Below are positions 1 through 5,452 of a DNA stretch of 7,168 nucleotides, in pieces. This DNA comes from Paracoccaceae bacterium (GTDB lineage: Bacteria > Pseudomonadota > Alphaproteobacteria > Rhodobacterales > Rhodobacteraceae). Positions within the stretch are counted from its first letter, which is position 1. Every line of letters starts with the position of its first letter. The stretch is taken from positions 1 to 7,168 of the forward strand of contig SKKS01000279.1 of the NCBI GenBank assembly GCA_007123625.1, read 5' to 3'. Under the pieces are notes generated by a model, which had not been told where the DNA came from, did no database searches, and saw only the letters and a list, made by a program, of their open reading frames with translations. The position numbers and the translations under genes were made by a program.

Positions 1-128
1 CCGCCCACCATCAGGACGTCGTTGAACTGGACCGTTTCACCGGCCTGGGCAGCAATGCGTTCGACGCGCAGCACGTCGCCGGTCTGAACGCGATACTGTT
101 TGCCGCCGGTTTTGAGAACCGCAAACAT
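1..128 (-). CDS. rplU: 50S ribosomal protein L21, N-terminal part (cut by window edge)
   Basis: L21 is a protein of the large ribosomal subunit that binds 23S rRNA. The 42 complete codons visible begin MFAVLKTGGKQYRV, the highly conserved L21 N-terminus, and continue with the expected QTGDVLRVERI stretch. The family is usually about 100 residues or somewhat longer, so more than half the gene lies to the left of the window. The start is the ATG at 126-128, with a good Shine-Dalgarno sequence (AAGGAAG, minus strand, 135-141) and no competing start nearby. In most bacteria rplU is followed by rpmA (L27), which would lie outside the window. The gene has its own promoter at 260-288 and a leader of about 125 nt. 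The identification is secure despite the truncation. Confidence 0.96.
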   Translation of the reverse strand, partial: MFAVLKTGGKQYRVQTGDVLRVERIAAQAGETVQFNDVLMVG

Positions 129-253
129 CTGTGTCTTCCTTTTCGACTTCCGCGCCCTGTGGCCCCCGGTCATGCCGGGCGTTGGGTGCCTTCGGGCAGC
201 GTGCCCATTGCGGGCATGAGATATGGCCTGCGCGGGCCGGGGCCTGGACAGGA
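129..253 (-). other. rplU 5' leader with three short hairpins and a possible mini-ORF
   Basis: This is the untranslated stretch between the predicted start of transcription (about 253, inferred from the promoter) and the rplU ATG. In transcript order it contains three small inverted repeats: 216-202 (TGCCC/GGGCA, 5-nt loop), 198-187 (TGCC/GGCA around CGAA) and 179-165 (CCCGG/CCGGG, 5-nt loop). The ribosome binding site follows. A 15-codon reading frame (ATG at 217, TGA at 170-172) spans all three hairpins, with only a weak AGG upstream. Ribosomal protein genes are often controlled through structured leaders, but I do not recognise a named L21 leader family here. Short GC-rich stems are common by chance in such a genome, so regulation is only a possibility. 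Confidence 0.4.
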
Positions 254-259
254 AGCCGC

Positions 260-288
260 TCTATCAGGGAAAGCGGCCGCGCTGTCAA
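260..288 (-). promoter_or_regulatory. Sigma-70-type promoter for rplU
   Basis: On the minus strand a perfect -35 hexamer TTGACA (283-288), preceded by C as is common in alphaproteobacteria, is followed after exactly 17 bp by GATAGA (260-265) as the -10. Transcription would begin near 253 and run into rplU. This is the strongest promoter-like sequence in the window, which suits a ribosomal protein gene. The -35 box lies in the loop of an inverted repeat at 274-302. Confidence 0.75.
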
Positions 289-302
289 GGCGTGCGCGGC
301 CG
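274..302 (-). terminator. Perfect 9-bp inverted repeat downstream of fumC, possible terminator
   Basis: The arms CGGCCGCGC and GCGCGGCCG (274-282 and 294-302) are perfectly complementary and flank an 11-nt loop. The hairpin begins 21 bp after the fumC stop codon, and in the fumC transcript the stem is followed by GCTTTCCC, a poor U-tract. It could terminate fumC transcription weakly, or it could be an operator, because it straddles the rplU -35 box. Both roles are inference. Confidence 0.4.
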
Positions 303-323
303 ATTCTGCCGCCGTCCGGGGGC

Positions 324-1718
324 TTAGTCCTTGGGGCCGATCATGTCCTCGGGGCGGACGATCCGGTCAAAGGTCTCGCCATCGACGAAGCCCAGGGCGA
401 TGGCTTCCTCGCGTAGGGTGGTGCCGTTCTTGTGGGCGGTCTTGGCCACCTTGGTGGCGTTGTCATAGCCGATGGTGGGGGCCAGCGCCGTGACCAGCAT
501 CAGCGATTCGGACATGAGTTTCGCAATCCGGTCGGTGTTGGCTTCGATCCCCGCAACCATGTTGTCGGTGAAGGCGCCGGCCGAATCGCCCAGAAGCTGC
601 ATGGATTGCAGCACGTTATAGGCCATCATCGGCTTGTAGACATTCAGTTCGAAATGCCCCTGGCTGCCGGCAAACCCCACGGCGGCGTCATTGCCCATGA
701 CATGGGCGCACACCTGGGTCAGCGCCTCGGCCTGGGTGGGGTTCACCTTGCCCGGCATGATCGAGGAGCCGGGCTCGTTCTCCGGCAGGATCAGCTCGCC
801 CAGCCCGGAACGCGGGCCGGAGCCCAGGAAGCGCAGGTCGTTGGCGATCTTGTAGAGGCTGGCAGCCACGCCGCGCAGCGCGCCCGACATTTCCACCATG
901 GCGTCATGGGCGGCCAGCGCCTCGAACTTGTTGGGCGCGGTGACGAAGGGCAGGCCGGTGATGCGCCCGATCTCGGCGGCGATATCTTCGGCCCAGCCGG
1001 CCTTGGTGGCCAGCCCGGTGCCCACGGCGGTGCCGCCCTGCGCCAGCTCATAAATCGCAGGCAGCGCGGCCTTGACGCGCCGGATGCCCATCGCGACCTG
1101 ATGCGCGTAGCCGCCGAATTCCTGACCCAGGGTCAGGGGCGTTGCGTCCTGCGTGTGGGTGCGACCGATCTTGATGATGTCGGCGAAATCCTCGGCCTTG
1201 GCCAGCAGCGCGGCGTGCAGCTTCTCCAGCCCGGGCAGCAGCACGTCATGCGCCTGCAGCGCGGTGGCCACATGCATGGCGGTCGGGAATGTGTCGTTCG
1301 ACGATTGCGACATGTTGCAATGATCGTTGGGGTGAACCGGGTCCTTGGACCCCAGCTTGCCGCCCAGCATTTCTATCGCGCGGTTGGAAATCACCTCGTT
1401 CGCGTTCATGTTCGACTGGGTGCCGGACCCGGTCTGCCAGACCACCAGCGGAAAATGTTCGTCGAAGCGGCCGGCGTAGACTTCGGCCGCGGCGGCGACG
1501 ATGGTATCGCCCAGCCGCTTGTCCAGCTTGCCCTGCGCCATGTTGACCACGGCTGCCGCCTGCTTGATGGCGCCAAGTGCGCGCACGATCTTGATGGGCT
1601 GGCGTTCCCAGCCGATGGGGAAATTCTGGATCGAGCGCTGGGTTTGCGCGCCCCAGTACCGGTCTGCGGGGACGTTCAGGGGGCCGAAACTGTCGGTTTC
1701 AACGCGGAAATCGGTCAT
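324..1718 (-). CDS. fumC: Class II fumarate hydratase FumC
   Basis: FumC reversibly hydrates fumarate to L-malate in the TCA cycle. It is a cytoplasmic homotetramer that needs no iron-sulfur cluster, unlike class I fumarases. The 464-residue product has the length usual for the family. The three conserved regions that build the shared active site are all present: SGTQSNMNANEV (98-109), GRTHTQDATPLTLGQE (185-200) with His188, and the signature GSSIMPGKVNP (317-327) with Ser318. His188 and Ser318 fall at the same numbers as the catalytic residues of E. coli FumC, so the N-terminus is correctly placed. The start ATG (1716-1718) follows GGAG (1725-1728, minus strand) by 6 nt. The gene lies 89 bp downstream of sspB, which leaves open both its own promoter and read-through. 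No frameshift or missing residue is evident. Confidence 0.98.
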   Translation of the reverse strand: MTDFRVETDSFGPLNVPADRYWGAQTQRSIQNFPIGWERQPIKIVRALGAIKQAAAVVNMAQGKLDKRLGDTIVAAAAEVYAGRFDEHFPLVVWQTGSGTQSNMNANEVISNRAIEMLGGKLGSKDPVHPNDHCNMSQSSNDTFPTAMHVATALQAHDVLLPGLEKLHAALLAKAEDFADIIKIGRTHTQDATPLTLGQEFGGYAHQVAMGIRRVKAALPAIYELAQGGTAVGTGLATKAGWAEDIAAEIGRITGLPFVTAPNKFEALAAHDAMVEMSGALRGVAASLYKIANDLRFLGSGPRSGLGELILPENEPGSSIMPGKVNPTQAEALTQVCAHVMGNDAAVGFAGSQGHFELNVYKPMMAYNVLQSMQLLGDSAGAFTDNMVAGIEANTDRIAKLMSESLMLVTALAPTIGYDNATKVAKTAHKNGTTLREEAIALGFVDGETFDRIVRPEDMIGPKD

Positions 1719-1779
1719 GGGAGGCTCCGTGCGGCGGGTTCGGGCCTGCCTTAGCCTGTGGGGGCGGGAAAATCAATCG

Positions 1780-1795
1780 GCATACTGTTGCATAC
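1780..1795. repeat. GCATAC direct repeat one helical turn apart, upstream of fumC
   Basis: The plus strand carries GCATAC at 1780-1785 and again at 1790-1795, so the repeat period is 10 bp. It sits about 60-80 bp upstream of the fumC start, in the only AT-richer part of the sspB-fumC gap. A TTGAAA (minus strand, 1799-1804) lies just upstream but has no good -10 at the right distance. Half-sites on the same helix face are typical of regulator binding. No regulator is recognised, and chance is possible. Confidence 0.25.
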
Positions 1796-1807
1796 CAATT
1801 TCAACCC

Positions 1808-2275
1808 TTACTTGCGGAACTTGTCGAGGCTGACCACCTCGCCCGATTTCTGTTCATCCTCCTGGGGTGCGTCCTCGAGCATAGGAGCTTCCTCGTCGTC
1901 GTCGTCATCCTCGTCGTCCGAGGGCTGAAGTTCGAACCGCAGGCCGAACTCAACCGAAGGGTCCACAAAGGTGCTGATGGAGTCGAACGGGATATACAGC
2001 GGTTCGGGCGCATTGCCGAAATTCAGGGTGATGGCAAAGCCGTTGCTATCGACCTGGAGGTTGTCGAACCAGTTCTGGATCACCAGCGTGATTTCGGACG
2101 GATACCGGTCACGCAGCCAGGCGGCCATGTCCATGTCAGGGTGGGTGGTGTCCACGGTGATGAAGAAATGGTGGTTACCCGGCAGCCCGTCACGCGCCAC
2201 CCGTGACATGACCTCGCGGATCAGGCCACGCATGGCGTCATGCATCAGGTTGCCGTAGTCGATCGAATTCGCCAT
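1808..2275 (-). CDS. sspB: SspB family ClpXP adaptor (alpha-type stringent starvation protein B)
   Basis: SspB tethers ssrA-tagged and certain other substrates to the ClpXP protease, speeding degradation of stalled-ribosome products. The 155-residue protein shows the expected layout. Residues 1-30 form an N-terminal helix (dimerisation in the alpha-type family). The substrate-binding core covers about 31-117, including HFFITVDT, LVIQNWFDNL and LYIPFDSISTFVDPS. A highly acidic linker (119-129, almost all Asp/Glu) leads to the C-terminal tail GEVVSLDKFRK (145-155), which matches the ClpX-docking segment of the alphaproteobacterial family. The start ATG (2273-2275) has AGGAA (2282-2286, minus strand) at good spacing. 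It lies between pgk and fumC on the same strand, 119 bp and 89 bp away. Assignment rests on recognisable sequence throughout. Confidence 0.93.
   Translation of the reverse strand: MANSIDYGNLMHDAMRGLIREVMSRVARDGLPGNHHFFITVDTTHPDMDMAAWLRDRYPSEITLVIQNWFDNLQVDSNGFAITLNFGNAPEPLYIPFDSISTFVDPSVEFGLRFELQPSDDEDDDDDEEAPMLEDAPQEDEQKSGEVVSLDKFRK
1892..1919 (-). repeat. Triplet tract coding the acidic linker of SspB
   Basis: The plus strand reads as a run of GTC/ATC/CTC triplets, coding on the minus strand for an almost uninterrupted Asp/Glu run (SspB residues 119-129). Five GTC/GTC-like units in tandem make it microsatellite-like. Whole-triplet slippage would alter linker length without shifting the frame, which a flexible tether should tolerate. 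Confidence 0.6.
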
Positions 2276-2322
2276 CGGGGGTTCCTGTTTCGCTGAGATG
2301 CAGCATATGCGAATGCCGGACG

Positions 2323-2351
2323 ATTGAAAGGGGCGTTGCGGTGTTTTTCAA
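2323..2351 (-). promoter_or_regulatory. Candidate promoter for sspB
   Basis: On the minus strand TTGAAA (2346-2351, one mismatch to the -35 consensus) is followed after 17 bp by TTCAAT (2323-2328, four of six matches to the -10). This gives a leader of roughly 40 nt before the sspB ATG. It lies inside the 119-bp pgk-sspB gap and suggests that sspB can be transcribed separately from pgk. Confidence 0.4.
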
Positions 2352-2354
2352 GCC

Positions 2355-2370
2355 CGGTGCCGAAGCGCCG
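2355..2370 (-). terminator. Hairpin with UUCG loop after pgk, weak terminator candidate
   Basis: In the pgk transcript CGGCGC and GCACCG flank a UUCG tetraloop. The stem has one internal C-A mismatch, with C-G closing the loop. It begins 24 bp after the pgk stop. No U-tract follows; the downstream sequence is A-rich. It may therefore protect the 3' end or pause polymerase rather than act as an intrinsic terminator. Confidence 0.25.
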
Positions 2371-2394
2371 TGACCTGCCCGCAGATTGAGTGAC

Positions 2395-3585
2395 TCAGGT
2401 CTCGAGTGCAGCGACGCCGGGAAGGGTCTTGCCCTCCATCCATTCCAGGAACGCGCCCCCGGCGGTCGAGATGTAGGAAAAGCTGTCAGCAGCGCCCGCC
2501 CGGTTCAGGGCCGCAACCGTGTCGCCGCCGCCCGCCACCGACACCAGCGTACCCGCAGCGGTCAGGCGCGCGGCTTCCCGCGCGCAGGCGTTGGTGGCGC
2601 TGTCGAAGGGCGCAATCTCGAATGCGCCCAGCGGACCGTTCCAGATCAGCGTACGGCAGTCGGCCAGAAGGGCGTTGATTGCCGCCACCGTTTCCGGCCC
2701 GGCATCGAGGATCATGGAGTCCTCCGGGCATTGATCGGCGGGCAGGGTCTGGTGCGCGGCATGGGCGGCGAATTCGCGCGCAACCACGATATCCGAAGGC
2801 AGGTGAATCGTGCAGCCGCTGCCTTTGGCCTGTTGTACGATTGCGCGGGCAGTATCCGCCATGTCGTGTTCGGCCAGCGATTTGCCCACGGCCAAGCCTT
2901 GCGCCGCCAGAAAGGTATTGGCCATGCCGCCCCCGATGATCAGGTGGTCCACCCTGGTGATCAGGTTCGACAGCAGTTCCAGCTTGCTCGAGACCTTGGC
3001 GCCGCCGACGACCGCTGCCACCGGGCGCATCGGATTGCCCAGCGCGGCTTGTAGTGCCTTCAACTCGGCCTCCATCAGGCGCCCGGCGCAGGACGGCAGC
3101 TGCCGCGCGATCCCTTCGGTCGACGCATGCGCCCGGTGCGCGGCGGAAAAGGCGTCGTTGACATAGACGTCGCCCAGCGCGGCCATCGAGGCCGCAAGCT
3201 CGGGGTCGTTCTTTTCCTCGCCGGGGTGGAAGCGCGTGTTTTCCAGCAGCAGCAGATCGCCCGGCGCCATTTCGCTGACCGCGCGTTTGGCCATGGCGCC
3301 GATGCAATCCGGTGCGTGTGCGACGGGGCGGCCCAGCGCGGCTTCGAGTGCGGGAACCACCTGCGCCAGCGACATCGACGCAACCACCTTGCCCTTGGGT
3401 CGTCCGAAGTGGGCCAGCAAGACCGCCTTGCCCCCCGCTTCGATGATGTGGCGCAGTGTGGGCATGATCCTGTCGATCCGGGTGGTGTCCGTCACCTGGC
3501 CGTTTTCGACCGGCACATTGATATCCACCCGCACAAGCGCGACCTTGCCGGCGAATGTCATGTCGTCGAGGGTTCTGAAGGCCAT
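2395..3585 (-). CDS. pgk: Phosphoglycerate kinase
   Basis: PGK transfers a phosphate between 1,3-bisphosphoglycerate and ADP, giving 3-phosphoglycerate and ATP, in glycolysis, gluconeogenesis and, where present, the Calvin cycle. It is a cytoplasmic two-domain monomer. The 396-residue product is of normal length. Visible motifs are the N-terminal signature LVRVDINVP (17-25), HFGRPKG (59-65), LLENTRFHPGEEKND (113-127), GGAKVSSK (194-201), WNGPLGAFE (315-323) and the nucleotide-binding GGGDTVAA (352-359). The start is the ATG at 3583-3585, because GGAG lies 8 nt upstream and the family begins just before FRTLDDM. A longer TTG-initiated reading frame from 3639 would add 18 residues unlike PGK. 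The gene lies 76 bp downstream of the J-domain gene with its own promoter-like sequence. Confidence 0.98.
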   Translation of the reverse strand: MAFRTLDDMTFAGKVALVRVDINVPVENGQVTDTTRIDRIMPTLRHIIEAGGKAVLLAHFGRPKGKVVASMSLAQVVPALEAALGRPVAHAPDCIGAMAKRAVSEMAPGDLLLLENTRFHPGEEKNDPELAASMAALGDVYVNDAFSAAHRAHASTEGIARQLPSCAGRLMEAELKALQAALGNPMRPVAAVVGGAKVSSKLELLSNLITRVDHLIIGGGMANTFLAAQGLAVGKSLAEHDMADTARAIVQQAKGSGCTIHLPSDIVVAREFAAHAAHQTLPADQCPEDSMILDAGPETVAAINALLADCRTLIWNGPLGAFEIAPFDSATNACAREAARLTAAGTLVSVAGGGDTVAALNRAGAADSFSYISTAGGAFLEWMEGKTLPGVAALET

Positions 3586-3616
3586 TGCTGCCGCTCCGCT
3601 TGACTGTCTGTGGCCC

Positions 3617-3646
3617 CTCATGGCGCAGAACCGGGGCAAGGGTCAA
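3617..3646 (-). promoter_or_regulatory. Candidate promoter for pgk
   Basis: On the minus strand TTGACC (3641-3646, five of six consensus bases) is followed after 18 bp by CATGAG (3617-3622), a poor -10. It lies within the 76-bp gap before pgk and would give a short leader. The -35 is good but the -10 is weak, so this is only a candidate. Confidence 0.35.
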
Positions 3647-3661
3647 CGGCGGGGCGTGCAA

Positions 3662-4297
3662 TCAGTCGCGGAAGTTTCGACTGTCGCGAAGCTGGTCCCA
3701 GGCCCAGACGACTTCCTGCAGGCGTTCCTCGTCGGCGCGGTTGCCCTTGTTCATGTCGGGGTGCAGGTCCTTGACCAGGCTTTTGTACTGCTTGCGGATC
3801 TCGGTCCGGGTCCAGGTGTCGCGGGCGTCCAGGATTTCCAGCGCGCGGCGTTCGGTGGGCGGCAGGCGTCGGCCGGACGCGCCACTTTGGCGTGGGCCGG
3901 GGTTGCGCGTGGCTTTCTCGCCCAGCAGCGTGTGCGGGTCCTCGATTCCCAGGCGCTGCCAGGCGCGTTGTTCATCGGCCCCGCCCATCGGCTTCGTGGC
4001 CCGGCCCCAGACGCGTTCACGCTCCATCACGTCGAGCATTTCCTCTTCGGTCTGCCCGGCAAAGAAGTTCCACTTCAGGTTGTATTCGCGCGCATGGTCC
4101 TTGCAGAACCAGAAATAATCATCCAGCGAATCGGGGGATTTCGGCGCCCGGTACTGGCCGGCTTCGCCGCAGCCGGGGTGTTCGCACTGCCGCTGCGAGG
4201 TTTCCCAGGCTCCGGACATGCCCCGGCGCCCGCGTGAGCGGCGCTTTTTGTCGGCCGAGGCGCTGATGTCGAAATTGAAGGGCGATTTTCTGTTCAT
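3662..4297 (-). CDS. J-domain (DnaJ-like) protein with N-terminal Cys/His motif
   Basis: J domains stimulate the ATPase of Hsp70 (DnaK) and direct it to particular clients. In this 211-residue protein the J domain is C-terminal (about 150-205) and carries the essential HPD tripeptide at 179-181, in KDLHPDMNKG, followed by the last helix ERLQEVVWAWDQL. It is not classical DnaJ: there is no Gly/Phe region and no four-repeat zinc finger. The N-terminal part has a basic stretch (18-26) and then C38-x4-C43 and C65-x2-H68, which may bind a metal. The start is the ATG at 4295-4297. An upstream in-frame TTG at 4333 would add 12 residues and is less likely, though the ribosome binding site at 4297 is weak. 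It is divergent from bolA. Its client is not deducible from sequence. No signal peptide or membrane segment is visible. Confidence 0.85.
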   Translation of the reverse strand: MNRKSPFNFDISASADKKRRSRGRRGMSGAWETSQRQCEHPGCGEAGQYRAPKSPDSLDDYFWFCKDHAREYNLKWNFFAGQTEEEMLDVMERERVWGRATKPMGGADEQRAWQRLGIEDPHTLLGEKATRNPGPRQSGASGRRLPPTERRALEILDARDTWTRTEIRKQYKSLVKDLHPDMNKGNRADEERLQEVVWAWDQLRDSRNFRD

Positions 4298-4439
4298 GTC
4301 ACGTCCGCTAGCCCGGCCTTTCCTGTACCGCAAGCCGCGCGTTCTGTTATTGCCCCGAAACTTCGTTCCGGTGGCACTTGCGACTCGGAGCAGGGAGTTT
4401 AGTTTTTTTGACGGATGAATGAAGGGGCTTGTCAGAAAA
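4298..4439. promoter_or_regulatory. Divergent intergenic region between the J-domain gene and bolA
   Basis: This 142-bp region must hold the promoters of both divergent genes. It contains a near-perfect palindrome at 4355-4371 (CCGAAAC and GTTCCGG around TTC, one mismatch), a T7 run at 4404-4409 and nearby, and a GANTC methylation-type site at 4382-4386. A weak promoter for bolA could be TTGCGA (4378-4383) with TAGTTT (about 4400-4405). For the minus-strand gene CAATAA (around 4348-4353) could serve as -10, without a convincing -35. No known operator is recognised. Confidence 0.35.
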
Positions 4440-4697
4440 ATGTCGATTCGTGATCAGATAGAATCAGCGCTGCGGGGGCGGTTCGCGCCCGATGCACTGG
4501 AAGTCGAGGACGTCAGCGAAAGCCACCGGGGCCACTCAGGGTGGCGCGAGGGCGGACAGACTCACTTCGACGTGCACATTCGTGCCGCCGAATTCGGGCC
4601 CATGTCGCGGATCGCGCGGCACCGGGCGGTGCATGCGGCGCTCGGCGCCGACCTTGTGGCCCGCATCCACGCGCTGTCGCTTGATATCAGTGCGTGA
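4440..4697 (+). CDS. bolA: BolA family protein
   Basis: BolA proteins act with monothiol glutaredoxins, jointly binding [2Fe-2S] clusters, and are linked to iron homeostasis, stress and cell shape. The 85-residue product has the single alpha-beta BolA fold: helix 1 MSIRDQIESALRGRF, then EVEDVSESHRGHSG (21-34), strand THFDVHIRAAEF (41-52) and the conserved RHRAVHAALG (60-69) before the final LVARIHALSLDI. His29, His32 and His61 are candidate cluster or partner ligands. I chose the ATG at 4440 because the family starts there. An in-frame ATG at 4419 would add 7 residues (MKGLVRK). The GGGG-containing ribosome binding site lies about 12 nt before 4440, which is rather long, so the start is not certain. 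The 3' end overlaps the convergent DUF4177 gene by 11 bp. Confidence 0.9.
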   Translation: MSIRDQIESALRGRFAPDALEVEDVSESHRGHSGWREGGQTHFDVHIRAAEFGPMSRIARHRAVHAALGADLVARIHALSLDISA

Positions 4698-5361
4698 ATG
4701 GCCAGCCAGGGCGCCGCGCGGCCTGTGACGGTGCGGCGTTGCTCTGTGGGGCAGGCGCGGTGGCGGGAACATCATTGTCGCGCCGTAGCACCAGTGGCGG
4801 TGCCGCGCCTTCGTTCACGCGGGCGCTGAGTGGCAGGACCGGCGCGGGTGCGGTCGGCTCGTCGGAGTAGGGCGGAGCAGGACGTTCGGGCTCTTCTACG
4901 GCGTCGGCTGCTTCGTCGATCTGTGACGCGGGGGGCGTCTCAACGGGGGGTGCTTCGGCGTGTGGTGTGGGTGCCGACGCCACAGGGGGTGCTTGCGGCG
5001 CAACGGGCGCGGCAGGCACGGGCGCAGCGCTCACGGGCGGTACGATCACGGACGGTGCGATCGGCGGTGGTGTCGGCTGAGCGGTTGCTACCGGCTGTGC
5101 CCGTGTCATCGTAGCGGCCAGCGCATCGGCTGTCGGGCGGCGGAACACAAGCATGGTGTTGTAGACCGTCACCGACCCGGTCAGCCCCTTGCGTTCGGCG
5201 CAGGGCAGCACATCGGCGCGCAGGTAGTCCCAACCCTCGGCGGCCATTTCGTTCATGAGCGCGCTCAGCGTGTGCGCATGACGCTCGGCCGGATCCTTGA
5301 TCCCCTTGACCTTGGCTGCGCGGGCGGGGGCCGGAATCGCCCGGTACTCGTACTTCTGCAT
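4687..5361 (-). CDS. DUF4177 domain protein with long Pro/Ala-rich tail
   Basis: The function is unknown. Residues 1-76 match the small DUF4177 type: MQKYEYRAIPAP at the start, then ALMNEMAAEGWDYLRAD (34-50) and a final strand TVYNTMLVFRRP (65-76). The rest (about 77-224) is low-complexity, rich in Pro, Ala and Val, with an acidic patch (149-161) and a short closing RRPGWPF. It is probably disordered. No signal peptide or membrane segment is seen, so a cytoplasmic location is likely. The start ATG (5359-5361) has GGAG (5368-5371, minus strand) 6 nt upstream. The stop (4687-4689) lies inside the end of bolA. The long tail could bind a partner or act as a tether, but nothing in the sequence says which. 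Confidence 0.8.
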   Translation of the reverse strand: MQKYEYRAIPAPARAAKVKGIKDPAERHAHTLSALMNEMAAEGWDYLRADVLPCAERKGLTGSVTVYNTMLVFRRPTADALAATMTRAQPVATAQPTPPPIAPSVIVPPVSAAPVPAAPVAPQAPPVASAPTPHAEAPPVETPPASQIDEAADAVEEPERPAPPYSDEPTAPAPVLPLSARVNEGAAPPLVLRRDNDVPATAPAPQSNAAPSQAARRPGWPFTH

Positions 5362-5452
5362 GGTTTGCTCCGCTGGCTACTGCAACGGAACTGTTACCGC
5401 GCCTGCGCTTAAAGGTAAACGCAGCCGCAGGGATGGAACAGTAACGGATAGA
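5362..5452 (-). other. Gap between PagL-like and DUF4177 genes, weak promoter and hairpin
   Basis: This 91-bp gap holds CTGCG and CGCAG (5403-5407 and 5420-5424) as a 5-bp stem with a 12-nt loop and no U-tract, so it is a poor terminator. On the minus strand TTTACC, 17 bp and TAACAG form a very weak promoter-like pair. Two related short motifs containing ACTGTT or its complement occur on either side of the hairpin. Nothing here is decisive. Confidence 0.2.

Noticed and set aside
432..1754. A 440-codon open reading frame on the plus strand across fumC
   Set aside because: It is antisense to fumC. High GC leaves few stop codons, and the product is a His/Gly/Arg-rich sequence without any recognisable fold. 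fumC on the other strand is complete.
3586..3639. Upstream extension of pgk from a TTG codon
   Set aside because: The added 18 residues do not resemble PGK N-termini, and the ATG at 3585 has a good ribosome binding site.
3236..4237. A 333-codon plus-strand open frame across pgk and the J-domain gene
   Set aside because: It spans two unrelated well-supported minus-strand genes and their gap, and shows no family resemblance. It is a by-product of base composition.
4880..5060. Repetitive-looking GC-rich stretch in the DUF4177 gene, considered as a tandem repeat or CRISPR-like array
   Set aside because: There are no regular repeat units or spacers. It is low-complexity Pro/Ala codon usage.
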